Source: Corynebacterium canis
GTDB taxonomy: Bacteria > Actinomycetota > Actinomycetes > Mycobacteriales > Mycobacteriaceae
Assembly: GCF_030408595.1 (NCBI RefSeq)
Contig: NZ_CP047080.1
Location: forward strand, 2,687,353-2,751,352
Reading direction: 5' to 3'
Length of the DNA: 64,000 bases
The position numbers and the translations under genes are program-made. The notes beneath the pieces are model-generated. The model made no database searches. It was given only the letters and a program-made list of their open reading frames with translations, and was not told the DNA's origin. Each line of letters opens with the position of its first letter. Positions within the stretch are counted from its first letter, which is position 1. Shown here in pieces: positions 54,156 to 63,757 of this stretch.

Positions 54156-55511
54156 ATGAACGTCAAGTTGAGTGCGGCGGCCGTGCGCGCGGCCGTCGAA
54201 AAGCAGCAGGAACAGATACGCCAAGACCTCACCGAGCTCGTCGCCTTCAACTCGGTATCCAACGAACCTCAGTGCGAAGCAGACCACGCGGCTGCGGCGA
54301 ACTGGGTGGCGGCGGCGCTGGAAAAACTGGGCCTGGACGTGACCGTGTACGAGACCGTGGACAACGCGCCCACCATCATCGGCAACCGGCCCGGGGCGAC
54401 CACCGTGCTGCTGTACTCGCACTACGATGTGGTGCCCGCCGGGGACCCCGCCGCCTGGCTTTCCGACCCCTTCACCCTCACCGAACGCGACGGCCGCTGG
54501 TACGGGCGCGGCACCGCCGATTGCAAGGGCAACCTGGTCATGCACCTGGCGGCGTTGCGCGCGGTGGCCGAGCTGGGCGGCACTGACCTGGGCATTCGCG
54601 TGGTCATCGAGGGTTCGGAAGAGCGCGGCGGCGAGGGCTTGGACGCGCTGATCGCCGAACGTCCGGAGCTGTTTGCCGCCGATGTGATCCTGATCGCCGA
54701 TACCGGCAACGCCGCGCTGGGCACCCCGACATTGACCACCACGCTCCGGGGCGGGGCGCAAATAGACGTTCGAATTGATACCTTGCGTGCGCCCGTACAT
54801 TCGGGCGGTTTCGGGGGTGCGGCGCCGGACGCAACCGCCACGCTGATCCGCGTTTTAAACACGCTTTTCGACGCCCACGGCCGCACCGCCATCGAAGGCA
54901 TCGACTGCACCGGCGTGTGGGAGGGCCAGCCCTACCCCCGCGATGCCTTCCGTGCCGACGCCGGCGTGCTGGACGGGGTCGAATTGATGGGCACCTCGGA
55001 AGATCAGCCGGCAGATATGGCGTGGATGCGGCCCGCGATCATCATCACCGGCTTTACCTCTACCCCCGTTGCCGAGGCCGTCAATGCCGTTCCCGCGTCC
55101 GCTTCCGCCCGCCTAAACTTGCGCGTGCCGCCGGGCATGGAGGCCGCCGATGTGGTCGATGCCGTGTGCGCCCACTTGCGCAACAATGTTCCATACGGGG
55201 CCCAGCTTTCCGTGCACCCGTTCGAGGTGTTCAATCCATTCAGCTGCGACACCGAAGGGCCCGCTGTGCAGGCGCTTTCCGACGCCCTGACCGCGGCCTA
55301 CAATGGCACCCCCACCGTGACCGTGGGCACCGGCGGCTCCATCCCGTTGTGCACCAAACTCATGGAGGCGTTCCCGGGTGCTGAGCTGGCCTTGTTCGGC
55401 GTCGAGGAGCCGCTCACCACCATTCACTCCGCCAATGAATCCGTTGCGCCGGAGGAGATCCGGGACATTGCCATTGCGGAGGCATTGTTCCTACTCAACT
55501 ACAAAAAATAG
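54156..55511 (+). CDS. M20-family metallopeptidase (dipeptidase type)
   Basis: A 451-residue zinc hydrolase that cleaves dipeptides or N-acyl amino acids in the cytoplasm. The metal-ligand regions are present: LLYSHYDVVPAG (His, Asp), WYGRGTADCKGNLVMH (Asp bridging), EGSEERGGEGLDALI (the catalytic Glu and neighbour), IADTGNAAL, and a C-terminal TIHSANESVAPEEI with His. Length and motifs fit the M20A/dipeptidase group. It is divergent from the large cluster and probably leaderless. Confidence 0.9.
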   Translation: MNVKLSAAAVRAAVEKQQEQIRQDLTELVAFNSVSNEPQCEADHAAAANWVAAALEKLGLDVTVYETVDNAPTIIGNRPGATTVLLYSHYDVVPAGDPAAWLSDPFTLTERDGRWYGRGTADCKGNLVMHLAALRAVAELGGTDLGIRVVIEGSEERGGEGLDALIAERPELFAADVILIADTGNAALGTPTLTTTLRGGAQIDVRIDTLRAPVHSGGFGGAAPDATATLIRVLNTLFDAHGRTAIEGIDCTGVWEGQPYPRDAFRADAGVLDGVELMGTSEDQPADMAWMRPAIIITGFTSTPVAEAVNAVPASASARLNLRVPPGMEAADVVDAVCAHLRNNVPYGAQLSVHPFEVFNPFSCDTEGPAVQALSDALTAAYNGTPTVTVGTGGSIPLCTKLMEAFPGAELALFGVEEPLTTIHSANESVAPEEIRDIAIAEALFLLNYKK

Positions 55512-55559
55512 TCCGAATTGGGGGTATGGGCGGTACCCCCAATTTTCCGCAGGTTTTTG

Positions 55560-55750
55560 CACCGTGTTGTGACGCTGGTTACCATGCCCTTTGTGACTTA
55601 CATCATTGATTCCCTACGACTTAGGCGAGTAGCGAAGGCTACGTACCCCGGTGAAGGATAGGACTGACCCCTTCACCTCGGGGAAGTAGTCGTTAGTAAC
55701 CCAGCATCAGAGTCGGTCCCCTTACAACACAATCCGATACGAATCCACCA
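55560..55750 (+). ncRNA. Structured leader before the LeuA-domain-like gene
   Basis: Between 55590 and 55750 a possible leader peptide starts at the ATG 55591 (begins MPFVTYIIDSLRLRR). Its end overlaps strong stems: GTAGC/GCTAC with loop GAAG near 55628..55641, and CCCCGGTGAAGG with CCTTCACCTCGGGG near 55645..55684. No terminator U-run was found. Such leaders commonly control amino-acid biosynthetic genes. This one may be an attenuator or riboswitch-like RNA. Confidence 0.45.
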
Positions 55751-55759
55751 AGGACCGAA

Positions 55760-56335
55760 ATGTTCACTACCACCGCTACTCGCCCGACCCGCTCCACCAA
55801 ATCCATGCGCTCCACCACGGTTGAATATCACCGCGACACGCAGCGCAGCCCCGTCGGATCGCCGATCCGCACCACCACCCGCTTCTTTGCAGATGACCCG
55901 TTCCGGGCTCGCTTCGGCCACCAATTGCCGCGCGGCCTGCGTGAAGAAGCTCGCGGCATGGAATGGCGCACCTTTACCGCCACCTATGCCCCCGCCAGCG
56001 AATTGCGGATTCACCACATCGAATCCACCAAGCTGCGCGGATCCACCTACCGCTTTACCGCCACCATCACGGACAGCCGCGATGGTTCTCGCACCACCAC
56101 GCACCGCGAAATCCGCGCCACCGGCCCCATCTCCGCCTGCACCAACCTGCTTGCCGACGCCGGCCGCCGCGTTGAAATCCTGGAATTCCACCAGTTCGAA
56201 ATCTTTGAGGCCACAGTCACCTTCATCTACACCTGCGAGAACAACCACCGCGCTTGGGCAATGGGATTCGGCTCCAACCGCGACCTTTCCGCCGCTGCCG
56301 CGATGAGCTCCGCAGCTCACCGCCTGCACGGCTAG
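55760..56335 (+). CDS. Free-standing LeuA-regulatory-domain-like protein
   Basis: A 191-residue protein. The second half (GPISACTNLLADAGRRVEIL, ... AWAMGFGSNRDLSAAAAMSS) resembles the C-terminal leucine-binding, dimerising domain of 2-isopropylmalate synthase, without its catalytic barrel. The N-terminal 50 residues are Thr/Arg/Ser-rich. It may bind an amino acid and act as a regulator, or be the remnant of a duplicated leuA. A ribosome site AAGGA lies 6 bases ahead. A terminator follows and a structured leader precedes it, so it is a single-gene unit. The family call is from pattern only. Confidence 0.55.
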   Translation: MFTTTATRPTRSTKSMRSTTVEYHRDTQRSPVGSPIRTTTRFFADDPFRARFGHQLPRGLREEARGMEWRTFTATYAPASELRIHHIESTKLRGSTYRFTATITDSRDGSRTTTHREIRATGPISACTNLLADAGRRVEILEFHQFEIFEATVTFIYTCENNHRAWAMGFGSNRDLSAAAAMSSAAHRLHG

Positions 56336-56342
56336 CATCCCC

Positions 56343-56382
56343 AACCCCAGGACCCCGGCACAACCTGCCCACCTGGGGTTTT
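56343..56382 (+). terminator. Rho-independent terminator
   Basis: AACCCCAGG pairs with CCTGGGGTT (9 bp) around a 20-base loop, then TTCCC. It lies 8 bases after the LeuA-domain-like gene. Confidence 0.8.
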
Positions 56383-56587
56383 CCCATGCCGATGCAATGG
56401 GCGTCAACCAATGGGTTTGCACCACTCGAACAAGCCGCCTACTACCGGACCGGAAGTGAGTGTATTCAGCACATGAACGCGCCACAGGTACACTGGTAGA
56501 TGTCGCTCGTGACACACTTTCCGGCGGCGGGGAGTGCGTCCGAGGCTAGTTCATCGCCCAACCTTCAAGGACTCAAAGAACCACCAC

Positions 56588-59446
56588 GTGCTCACGCTTC
56601 TCACTGCCCTAGCTGTTAGTTCCTGTCTCGCTCCGCTGTTGGTTCTTCGCATGGGTAATCGTGCGTTTGGCGTTCTTGCCTTGGTGCCAGCGGCCGGGGC
56701 CGGCTGGATTGTTTCCCTCTTTATTCATGGTTTCACCCCACAGACATTTCATATGGAGTGGCTTTCCGCGGCGAACCTCACGCTGGATCTCCGCATGGAT
56801 GCACTCTCCGCATTGTTCTGCCTGATTATCCTTGGCATCGGCGCGCTCGTGCTGGTGTATTGCTGGGGCTATTTCGAATTCAACCGCCGCCGGCTAGCGG
56901 TGTTCGCCTCCCAAATGGTGGCGTTTGCGCTGGCCATGGTGGGCCTGGTGATCTCGGACAGCCTGCTGCTGATGTATGTGTTCTGGGAAATCACCTCGAT
57001 CCTTTCCTATCTATTGGTGGGCTATTACGGGGAACGCGCATCTTCCCGGCGCGCGGCCAGCCAAGCCCTGATGGTGACCACGCTGGGCGGCCTAGCCATG
57101 TTGATGGGCATCGTCATGCTCGGCCAACAAACCGGGGTGTGGACCTTCTCCGGCCTGGCGGATTACAGGAACCTGTACAGCACGCCGAATGTGCGATTCG
57201 CGGTGGTGCTATTGCTGGCGGGCGCGCTATCCAAGTCTGCGATCGCCCCGGCGCACTTCTGGTTGCCGGGCGCGATGGCGGCCCCCACCCCGGTGAGCGC
57301 CTACCTGCACTCGGCGGCGATGGTCAAGGCTGGCATCTACCTGGTCGCCCGCCTTTCGCCAAGCTTTTCGGTCATCCCGGCGTGGCACCTAGTGATCATC
57401 CCGTGCGGGCTGTTCACCATGATCATGGCCGGCTGGATGGCGCTCCGCCAACAGGACCTCAAGCTGGTGCTGGCGTACGGCACGGTTTCCCAGCTCGGGT
57501 TTATCGTATCCATTGTGGGCATTGGTTCGCGGGCGGCCTTGCTCGCTGGGTTGGCCATCACCGTCGCGCACGCATGTTTCAAGGCCTGCCTATTTATGGT
57601 GGTGGGTGCGATCGACCACGCCACCGGCACCCGGGACATCCGCAAGCTTGATGGCCTCGGCGCGAAGCAACCCGGCCTCGCCGTCATTGCGATTCTCGCG
57701 GCGGCGTCCATGGCGGGCCTGCCACCGATGCTGGGCTTTGTGGCCAAGGAGCAGGTGCTTACGGTGCTGATCTACGAACAGGCCCTTACCGGCATGCCGG
57801 CCAAGCTCACGCTCGCGGGTGCGGTCGTGGGTTCGATCCTCACCGTGGCCTATAGCCTGTACTTCCTCTACGGAGCGTTCGCCAGCAAACACGGCACCAG
57901 CCCGGCCGTGGCAAATATGCATTCGATAATCCCGGGATTGTGGATTCCGCCCGTACTGCTGGCCATCGGCTCCCTCGCCCTAGGCGTGCTGCCGCAACCA
58001 CTGGACGCGGCGATCGCTACGCACATCACGGGGGTGTACGGGGCGTCGGCAAGCGACCACCACCTGGCGCTGTGGCATGGGTTTACCCCGGTTCTGGCGC
58101 TGACCTGCGCAGTTATCGCCGCCGGTTCGGTCTTGCACTGGCAGCGAGCAACGGTGGCAAAGCTGCATTTCCGGCAGCCCGCGCTGGGCAATGCCAGCGC
58201 CGCATACGACCTGGTTATTCAGGGGCTGCAGCGGGTGTCCATGCGCATGACGGCCGTGACGCAACGCGGTTCGCTGCCGCTCAACGAAGCCATTATCCTG
58301 GGAACACTTGTCCTATTCCCGCTGTTTGCGCTGATCAGCGGCAGGCGCAATACCATCCGCATGGAGCTTTGGGGAACACCCGTACAAGCGTTCGTGGCCG
58401 TCCTTATTATTATCGCGGCGATCGCCGCAACGGTACTGCGCAACCGCCTTTCCGCGCTGATCATGGTGGGCCTGACCGGCTACGGGCTTTCCGTGATTTT
58501 CGCACTCTACGGCGCGCCCGACCTCGCGCTGACGCAGCTGCTCGTGGAAACCATCTCCATGGTGGTATTCGTACTGGTGTTGCGCAAACTCCCCAGCAAC
58601 TCGCCGGAACCGCAGGGCTATATTCGGGTGCGCGCGTGGCTGGCCATCGCGGTCGGGCTGACGGTCACCGTGCTGGGCGCCTTCGCCATTAGCGCCCGCA
58701 CCGCCACCCCGATTTCGAACGTAATTCCTACCCTGGCCAAGGATATCGGTCACGGCGCTAACGCGGTCAACGTCCTGCTGGTGGATATCCGCGCCTGGGA
58801 CACCTTCGGCGAGATTTCCGTCCTGGTGATCGTGGCCACCGGCGTGGCCTCCCTCGTGTACCGCACGCGCAGCTTTAACAGGGCGTCGCGGCGGCCGATC
58901 CTGCGCCTCGGCGGCAGCCCGTGGTTGGCCACGGACAGGTCGGACGCCAATATGGACCGCAACCGCTCCCTCATGGTCGAGGTAAGCACACGCGTTCTAT
59001 TCCACAGCATGATCCTGCTTAGCGTGTACTTCTTCTTCGCTGGCCATAACGCCCCCGGCGGCGGGTTCGCGGGCGGCCTGGTGGCGGCGCTGGCGTTCAC
59101 GCTGCGGTATTTGGCGGGCGGCAGGCACGAGCTCGAGGAGGCGATACCTATCGACGCCGGCCGCATCCTCGGCGTTGGCCTGCTTATCTCCGCCGCCTCG
59201 GTGGTTGTGCCCCTGACCTTGGGTTATCCCCCATTAACCAGCACGGTATGGGACGTGACCCTGCCCCGGATCGGCGAGCTGCATATCGTGTCGGCGGTGT
59301 TCTTCGACGCCGGCGTGTACCTGATCGTGATCGGCCTAGTCCTGCATATCCTGCGCAGCTTGGGTGCCCAATTGGATATCGACCAAGACCTGCGTAAGCA
59401 GCGCGCCCGCGACCGCGCCCGCCGGTTGGCCCGAAAGGAGCGTTAA
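56588..59446 (+). CDS. mrpA: Mrp Na+/H+ antiporter subunit A fused to subunit B
   Basis: About 950 residues, largely membrane helices. The first roughly 750 match MrpA/NuoL-type subunits (DSLLLMYVFWEITSILSYLLVGYY, KSAIAPAHFWLPGAMAAPTP). The last 200 contain VEVSTRVLFHSMILL and FFAGHNAPGGGFAGGLVAAL, the MrpB signature, as in other actinobacteria where A and B are one protein. The complex trades H+ for Na+ across the membrane. The GTG at 56588 (VLTLLTALAV) gives the usual N terminus; the frame is open from 56534. It is first in a six-gene operon. Confidence 0.88.
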   Translation: MLTLLTALAVSSCLAPLLVLRMGNRAFGVLALVPAAGAGWIVSLFIHGFTPQTFHMEWLSAANLTLDLRMDALSALFCLIILGIGALVLVYCWGYFEFNRRRLAVFASQMVAFALAMVGLVISDSLLLMYVFWEITSILSYLLVGYYGERASSRRAASQALMVTTLGGLAMLMGIVMLGQQTGVWTFSGLADYRNLYSTPNVRFAVVLLLAGALSKSAIAPAHFWLPGAMAAPTPVSAYLHSAAMVKAGIYLVARLSPSFSVIPAWHLVIIPCGLFTMIMAGWMALRQQDLKLVLAYGTVSQLGFIVSIVGIGSRAALLAGLAITVAHACFKACLFMVVGAIDHATGTRDIRKLDGLGAKQPGLAVIAILAAASMAGLPPMLGFVAKEQVLTVLIYEQALTGMPAKLTLAGAVVGSILTVAYSLYFLYGAFASKHGTSPAVANMHSIIPGLWIPPVLLAIGSLALGVLPQPLDAAIATHITGVYGASASDHHLALWHGFTPVLALTCAVIAAGSVLHWQRATVAKLHFRQPALGNASAAYDLVIQGLQRVSMRMTAVTQRGSLPLNEAIILGTLVLFPLFALISGRRNTIRMELWGTPVQAFVAVLIIIAAIAATVLRNRLSALIMVGLTGYGLSVIFALYGAPDLALTQLLVETISMVVFVLVLRKLPSNSPEPQGYIRVRAWLAIAVGLTVTVLGAFAISARTATPISNVIPTLAKDIGHGANAVNVLLVDIRAWDTFGEISVLVIVATGVASLVYRTRSFNRASRRPILRLGGSPWLATDRSDANMDRNRSLMVEVSTRVLFHSMILLSVYFFFAGHNAPGGGFAGGLVAALAFTLRYLAGGRHELEEAIPIDAGRILGVGLLISAASVVVPLTLGYPPLTSTVWDVTLPRIGELHIVSAVFFDAGVYLIVIGLVLHILRSLGAQLDIDQDLRKQRARDRARRLARKER

Positions 59447-59449
59447 CAC

Positions 59450-59932
59450 ATGGTTGCTAATTTCTTCCTGTTGCTCACCTGCGGGGTGCTGGTGGCGTGC
59501 GGCGCCTACCTATTGCTGGACCGCTCCATGACGCGCATGTTGCTCGGCCTGCTCCTGGCGGGCAATGGGCTGAACCTCTTGATGCTGATCGCCGGCGGTA
59601 AGGCGGGCGCGCCGCCGATTCAGGGCCGCAATTCGGCGCTGCGTGTGGACGATTCGGACCCGCTCGCCCAAGGCATGATTCTCACGGCCATCGTGATTTC
59701 CATGGCCATGACCGCGTTTTTGCTGGCGTTGGCGTACCGGCAGTATCGCTACCGCACCGCCGACCTGATTGATAATGATTCCGAGGATACCGCTATCGCT
59801 TCCCGCACTACCGCTACCGCCCCTGACCGGGACGCCTCCGATGATCCGCTGACGGGCCGCCCCACCGCCAGCGGCGATAATTTCGGCCCCCAGTTTTTCG
59901 AAGCTCCGATCGAAGCGCAGGAGCAAACATGA
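59450..59932 (+). CDS. mrpC: Mrp antiporter subunit C
   Basis: A 160-residue NuoK-like subunit with three membrane helices in its first about 100 residues (CGVLVACGAYLLLDRSMTRM, GLLLAGNGLNLLMLIAGG, DPLAQGMILTAIVISMAMTA). An extra polar C-terminal tail of about 50 residues is unusual. It begins 3 bases after the A/B gene and overlaps mrpD by 4 bases. Confidence 0.92.
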   Translation: MVANFFLLLTCGVLVACGAYLLLDRSMTRMLLGLLLAGNGLNLLMLIAGGKAGAPPIQGRNSALRVDDSDPLAQGMILTAIVISMAMTAFLLALAYRQYRYRTADLIDNDSEDTAIASRTTATAPDRDASDDPLTGRPTASGDNFGPQFFEAPIEAQEQT

Positions 59933-61536
59933 ATTACCTAGTTCCGCTACCCGTGATTCTGCCCGCGATTGGCGCCGCGCTTACCTTGGTTTCTCCGAAT
60001 CGCCGGTTGCAGCGCCTGATTTCATTGGTGACGCTCACCGCGCTGATCGTGCTTACCTGCGCGCTCGTCGTGCTTGTCGACGCCCACGGCATCCAGGCCG
60101 TGCAAGTCGGCGGCTGGGACGCTCCCGTAGGCATTACCTTGGTTGCGGACCGCCTTTCCACAATGATGCTGGCGGTCAGCGCCCTAGTGTTGTTCACCGT
60201 GATGTTGTACGCCATCGCTCAGGGTGTGCGCGACGGCAGCAAAGACGAGCCGGTGGCGGTCTTCCTGCCCGCATATCTGCTGCTCAGCATGGGTGTGAAC
60301 ATGTCTTTCCTGGCCGGAGACCTGTTCAACCTGTACGTGGGTTTCGAGGTCTTCCTTGTCGCCTCCTATGTGCTGCTCACCCTCGGCGCCTCCCCGGGCC
60401 GCGTGCGCGCGGGCGTGTCCTATGTCATGGTGTCCATGCTTAGCTCACTGGTGTTCCTGCTGGCCCTAGCCCTGATCTACGCCGCGGTGGGCACCATGAA
60501 CATGGCCCAGATTTCGGTGCGCATGGAAGAGATTCCGGCGGGTACCCGCGGCGCGTTGTTCGCCGTCCTGCTGGTGGCCTTTGGCATTAAGGCGGCGGTG
60601 TTCCCCCTGTATTCGTGGCTTCCGGACTCCTACCCCACCGCCCCGGCGCTGGTGACGGCGGTGTTTGCAGGGCTGCTGACCAAGGTGGGCGTGTATTCGA
60701 TTATTCGGCTGCGCTCCGTAGTGTTTACCGACGGCCGCCTCGACGCCTGGCTCATGTGGGCCGCCCTCGCCACCATGATCGTGGGCATTCTGGGCGCCAT
60801 GGCCCAAAACGATATCAAGCGTCTGCTGTCGTTTACGCTGGTCAGCCATATCGGCTATATGATTATGGGGATTTCACTCGGCACCGCCCTGGGGCTGTCC
60901 GGCGCGATCTTCTACGCGGTGCACCATATCCTCGTGCAAACCGCGCTCTTCCTCGTGGTGGGCTTGATCGAACGCCAGGCCGGCTCTTCTTCGTTACGAC
61001 GCCTCGGCTCCCTCGCCTATACCTCCCCCCTACTCGCCGTGCTCTACCTGCTCCCCGCCTTGAACCTCGGCGGCATCCCGCCCTTCTCCGGCTTCCTGGG
61101 CAAACTCCTGCTCCTGGAGGCGGCCGCCGAAATCGGTGGCTTTATGCCCTGGCTACTAATCGGCGGCGCGGTGATAACCTCCCTGCTCACGCTGTACACC
61201 ATGACGATCGTATGGTCGAAGGCCTTTTGGCGGGACCGCTCCGACGCGCCCGACGGCGAAATGGCCTTCGCTCGGCCCCGGCCGCTTACCGAAAACATCA
61301 ATATGGTTCCCGTCTCCGAACGCCCCGATGTGGGCCGCATGCCCTGGGGCATGGTGCTGCCCACGAGCCTGCTAGTCGCGGCGTCGTTAAGCGTCACCTT
61401 ATTGGCGGGGCCAATCTCTGGCGTCACAGGGCGCTCGGCGGAATCCGCGCAGGACGTCAACCACTACCGCAACGCCGTACTCGGCACCAACGCCGACAAC
61501 CCTGGGCGCACCCTACCCGGACAGGAGGCAAAATGA
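59929..61536 (+). CDS. mrpD: Mrp antiporter subunit D
   Basis: A 535-residue NuoM/N-like proton channel subunit with about 14 helices. Visible features are LFNLYVGFEVFLVASYVLL, AFGIKAAVFPLYSWLPDSYP and AMAQNDIKRLLSFTLVSHIG, which carry the conserved Lys and Glu of the proton path. Overlaps mrpC and mrpE by ATGA. Confidence 0.94.
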   Translation: MNYLVPLPVILPAIGAALTLVSPNRRLQRLISLVTLTALIVLTCALVVLVDAHGIQAVQVGGWDAPVGITLVADRLSTMMLAVSALVLFTVMLYAIAQGVRDGSKDEPVAVFLPAYLLLSMGVNMSFLAGDLFNLYVGFEVFLVASYVLLTLGASPGRVRAGVSYVMVSMLSSLVFLLALALIYAAVGTMNMAQISVRMEEIPAGTRGALFAVLLVAFGIKAAVFPLYSWLPDSYPTAPALVTAVFAGLLTKVGVYSIIRLRSVVFTDGRLDAWLMWAALATMIVGILGAMAQNDIKRLLSFTLVSHIGYMIMGISLGTALGLSGAIFYAVHHILVQTALFLVVGLIERQAGSSSLRRLGSLAYTSPLLAVLYLLPALNLGGIPPFSGFLGKLLLLEAAAEIGGFMPWLLIGGAVITSLLTLYTMTIVWSKAFWRDRSDAPDGEMAFARPRPLTENINMVPVSERPDVGRMPWGMVLPTSLLVAASLSVTLLAGPISGVTGRSAESAQDVNHYRNAVLGTNADNPGRTLPGQEAK

Positions 61537-62027
61537 GCCGCTTCCGGCCAGTTTCCATCATCTGGCTCACCCTCATGTGGATCCTCATGTGGGGCGAGCT
61601 TTCTCTAGGCAACTTCCTGGCCGGGCTGCTGCTGGCGCTGCTGATCACCTTTGGGCTGCCGCTGCCGAAACTGCCCGTCGCCGTCACGCGCATCCGCTGG
61701 CTACCCCTCGGCTGGCTCGCACTAACGTTCTGCTGGCAATTGGTGGCATCCTCCTGCAACGTGGCCTGGATCGCCTTAAGGCGCACCGAACAACCGCCCG
61801 CCGCGCTCGTGCGCGTACCAATGCGCGTCGCCGATGACCTGGTCTTTTCCTTCGCCGTGGGGATTTTGAACCTGCAGCCCGGGGGAACCGTCAGCGACTT
61901 TGACCTGGATAACCGGGAACTAACCGTGCACCTCTTGGACGGATCGTCCCATGCGACGATCGAACGGGAGATCAAAAACATCAACCAGCTGGAGGCCCGG
62001 CTGAACCAAATATTCGTAACGAGGTGA
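61533..62027 (+). CDS. mrpE: Mrp antiporter subunit E
   Basis: A 164-residue protein starting MSRFRPVSIIWLTLMWILMW, with GELSLGNFLAGLLLALLITF and a soluble end with LNLQPGGTVSDFDLDNRELTVHLLD (its core PGGTVSDFDLDNRELTVHLL), the usual MrpE layout. A ribosome site AGGAGG lies in the end of mrpD. Overlaps its neighbours at both ends. Confidence 0.92.
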   Translation: MSRFRPVSIIWLTLMWILMWGELSLGNFLAGLLLALLITFGLPLPKLPVAVTRIRWLPLGWLALTFCWQLVASSCNVAWIALRRTEQPPAALVRVPMRVADDLVFSFAVGILNLQPGGTVSDFDLDNRELTVHLLDGSSHATIEREIKNINQLEARLNQIFVTR

Positions 62028-62029
62028 CC

Positions 62030-62302
62030 ATGGACTACTACACCATCGGCCTGACCCTAGCCACCGGCATCTTTATGCTTAGCTTTCTGATCACCGGGTA
62101 CCGGCTCCTCGTTGGGCCAAATTCTCTCGACCGCGTCGTGGCGCTGGACGCTACCGGCGCCATGATCCAATGCTCCTTGGCCGTGTATATTTGCTGGACC
62201 ATTGACACCACCGTTTCCAACGCCATGATGGTGGTGGCGCTACTCGGCTTTATCGGCACAGTGGCGCTGACTCGATTCCGAAAGCGAGACGACGCCTCAT
62301 GA
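62030..62302 (+). CDS. mrpF: Mrp antiporter subunit F
   Basis: A 90-residue protein with three helices (LTLATGIFMLSFLITGYRLL, ALDATGAMIQCSLAVYICW, MMVVALLGFIGTVALTRF). The ATG at 62030 follows GAGGTG closely; the GTG at 62024, which overlaps the mrpE stop, is also in frame. Confidence 0.9.
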   Translation: MDYYTIGLTLATGIFMLSFLITGYRLLVGPNSLDRVVALDATGAMIQCSLAVYICWTIDTTVSNAMMVVALLGFIGTVALTRFRKRDDAS

Positions 62303-62664
62303 TGAACGCCCTCAGCCTCTTCTTCCTACTCTGCGGCGCCGTCTTGGCACTTTCCGCCGCCATCGGATTGGTCCGCTTCCGCGACACCATGTCCCGACTC
62401 CACGCCGTGACCAAACCCCAGACCCTGGGGCTGATCTGCACCATCACCGGAACCAACCTCCACGTGCTCAATTCCGACAAACTCGGACCCGGCGAACTTG
62501 GCGACCTAGGCGTGCTCTTCCTGATCATATTGTTTGCCCTGCTCACAGCCCCTGTGGTCGCGCAACGCGTGGGCCGAATCGCCCGCAAAGAAGGCCTCTA
62601 CGAAGAAGCCTTCCTGTCCCGCGATGACACCGAAGGCAAAAAAGCCGCCCGCAAACACGTCTAG
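62299..62664 (+). CDS. mrpG: Mrp antiporter subunit G
   Basis: A 121-residue protein with three helices and the MrpG motif AAIGLVRFRDTMSRLHAVTKPQTLG, in part shown as VRFRDTMSRLHAVTKPQTLG. ATGA overlap with mrpF. It completes the operon; no clear terminator was found after it. Confidence 0.92.
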   Translation: MMNALSLFFLLCGAVLALSAAIGLVRFRDTMSRLHAVTKPQTLGLICTITGTNLHVLNSDKLGPGELGDLGVLFLIILFALLTAPVVAQRVGRIARKEGLYEEAFLSRDDTEGKKAARKHV

Positions 62665-62844
62665 GTTCTTTAGTGTTCCCTTCGTTGGGTGGGCCTATAT
62701 GGCGCCGCGGCGAAGCTTTCCGGCCCGGATCCGCAGAAATCCGCCTTGGCCAGCAGCAGACCATGCGGCGGACGAGCAAAATCAGGCGCCAGCGAGACAA
62801 ACCTAGCGCTAGCGCTGCAAAACTCGGCGCCATCGGAGCTATAC

Positions 62845-63118
62845 GGATAGGTAGCGCACTTCACATGAAGTTTTTTACACACGAAACGCCGATTTTGTGT
62901 AATTTTCATCGCTCAGAGCCGCCCAGGGCCACCCCCGCGATATTTTTTACACAGATTCGGGATTTTGATGTAAAAAATATCGGTAGACAACGTTCAACTC
63001 CGGACCTGCCAATAGGTTGTGGACGGCCTACCGCATCAAAATGGCGCAATTAAGGGAAGTTGACCATAGTCGACCAAGGGTAGCGGATTTCACGGCCTCA
63101 GAGGGGCTGCTACGACGG
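62845..63118 (+). repeat. Five-copy hairpin repeat, copy D
   Basis: Starts GGATAGGTAGCGCACTTCAC, then both hairpins (one base missing in the loop of the second). Its tail from CAATAGGTTGTGG to GGGGCTGCTACGACG closely matches copy B. Same orientation as the other four. Confidence 0.85.
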
Positions 63119-63280
63119 AAATTCATTAGTGGCCAATCATTTATTGTTTCATACCCACTTTCCAGACAGGCATCGCACATCGACAGCGGGGACACTTCGG
63201 ATAGATCCAGCTGCATTGGGATGTGCCGCAGTAAAACTCCCCTCAACGTACCCCAATCAATCGGAAGACAGCCCATAGCA

Positions 63281-63434
63281 ATAGGTAGCGCACTTCACAT
63301 GAAGTTTTTTACACACGAAACGCCGATTTTGTGTAATTTTCATCGCTCTGGGCCGCCCAGGGCTGCCGCTGCGATATTTTTTACACAGATTTCGGGATTT
63401 TGATGTAAAAAATATCGGTAGACAACGTTCAACT
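63281..63434 (+). repeat. Five-copy hairpin repeat, copy E
   Basis: Starts ATAGGTAGCGCACTTCAC like copy D and has both hairpins and GTAGACAACGTTCAAC, then stops. The tail present in copies A-D is missing, so E marks the end of the conserved core. Confidence 0.85.
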
Positions 63435-63673
63435 TGTTAAGTGACACACTACCGATTTCGCCGCATGAGCGTTTTTGGGGGCACTGGAGTACCCACGCAA
63501 TAACTAGAGGGCCTCAAATGGCCATTTTGAATCGTGCGCGATCCACTTGAGCGCGGCGGCGGTTGGAATCCATTCGCCCTTCGCTCCCTCACCGGTGCGA
63601 ACGTCTCAACACCGAGCGACTGGAACCAGTAACAGGGGAAACTTATTTGCATATATCCGACTCCGTAGGGGCA

Positions 63674-63757
63674 TGCGCACCCGCTAGTGTTGAAGGCTGC
63701 TTCGCGCCGGCTAGGCTTGAAGGCTGCTGCGCACCCGCTAGGCTTAGAAGCTGTTGC
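63674..63757. repeat. Degenerate 27-bp tandem repeat
   Basis: Three units of the form TAG(T/G)(G/C)TTGAAGGCTGCT followed by GCGC-rich sequence. No gene. Confidence 0.6.
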
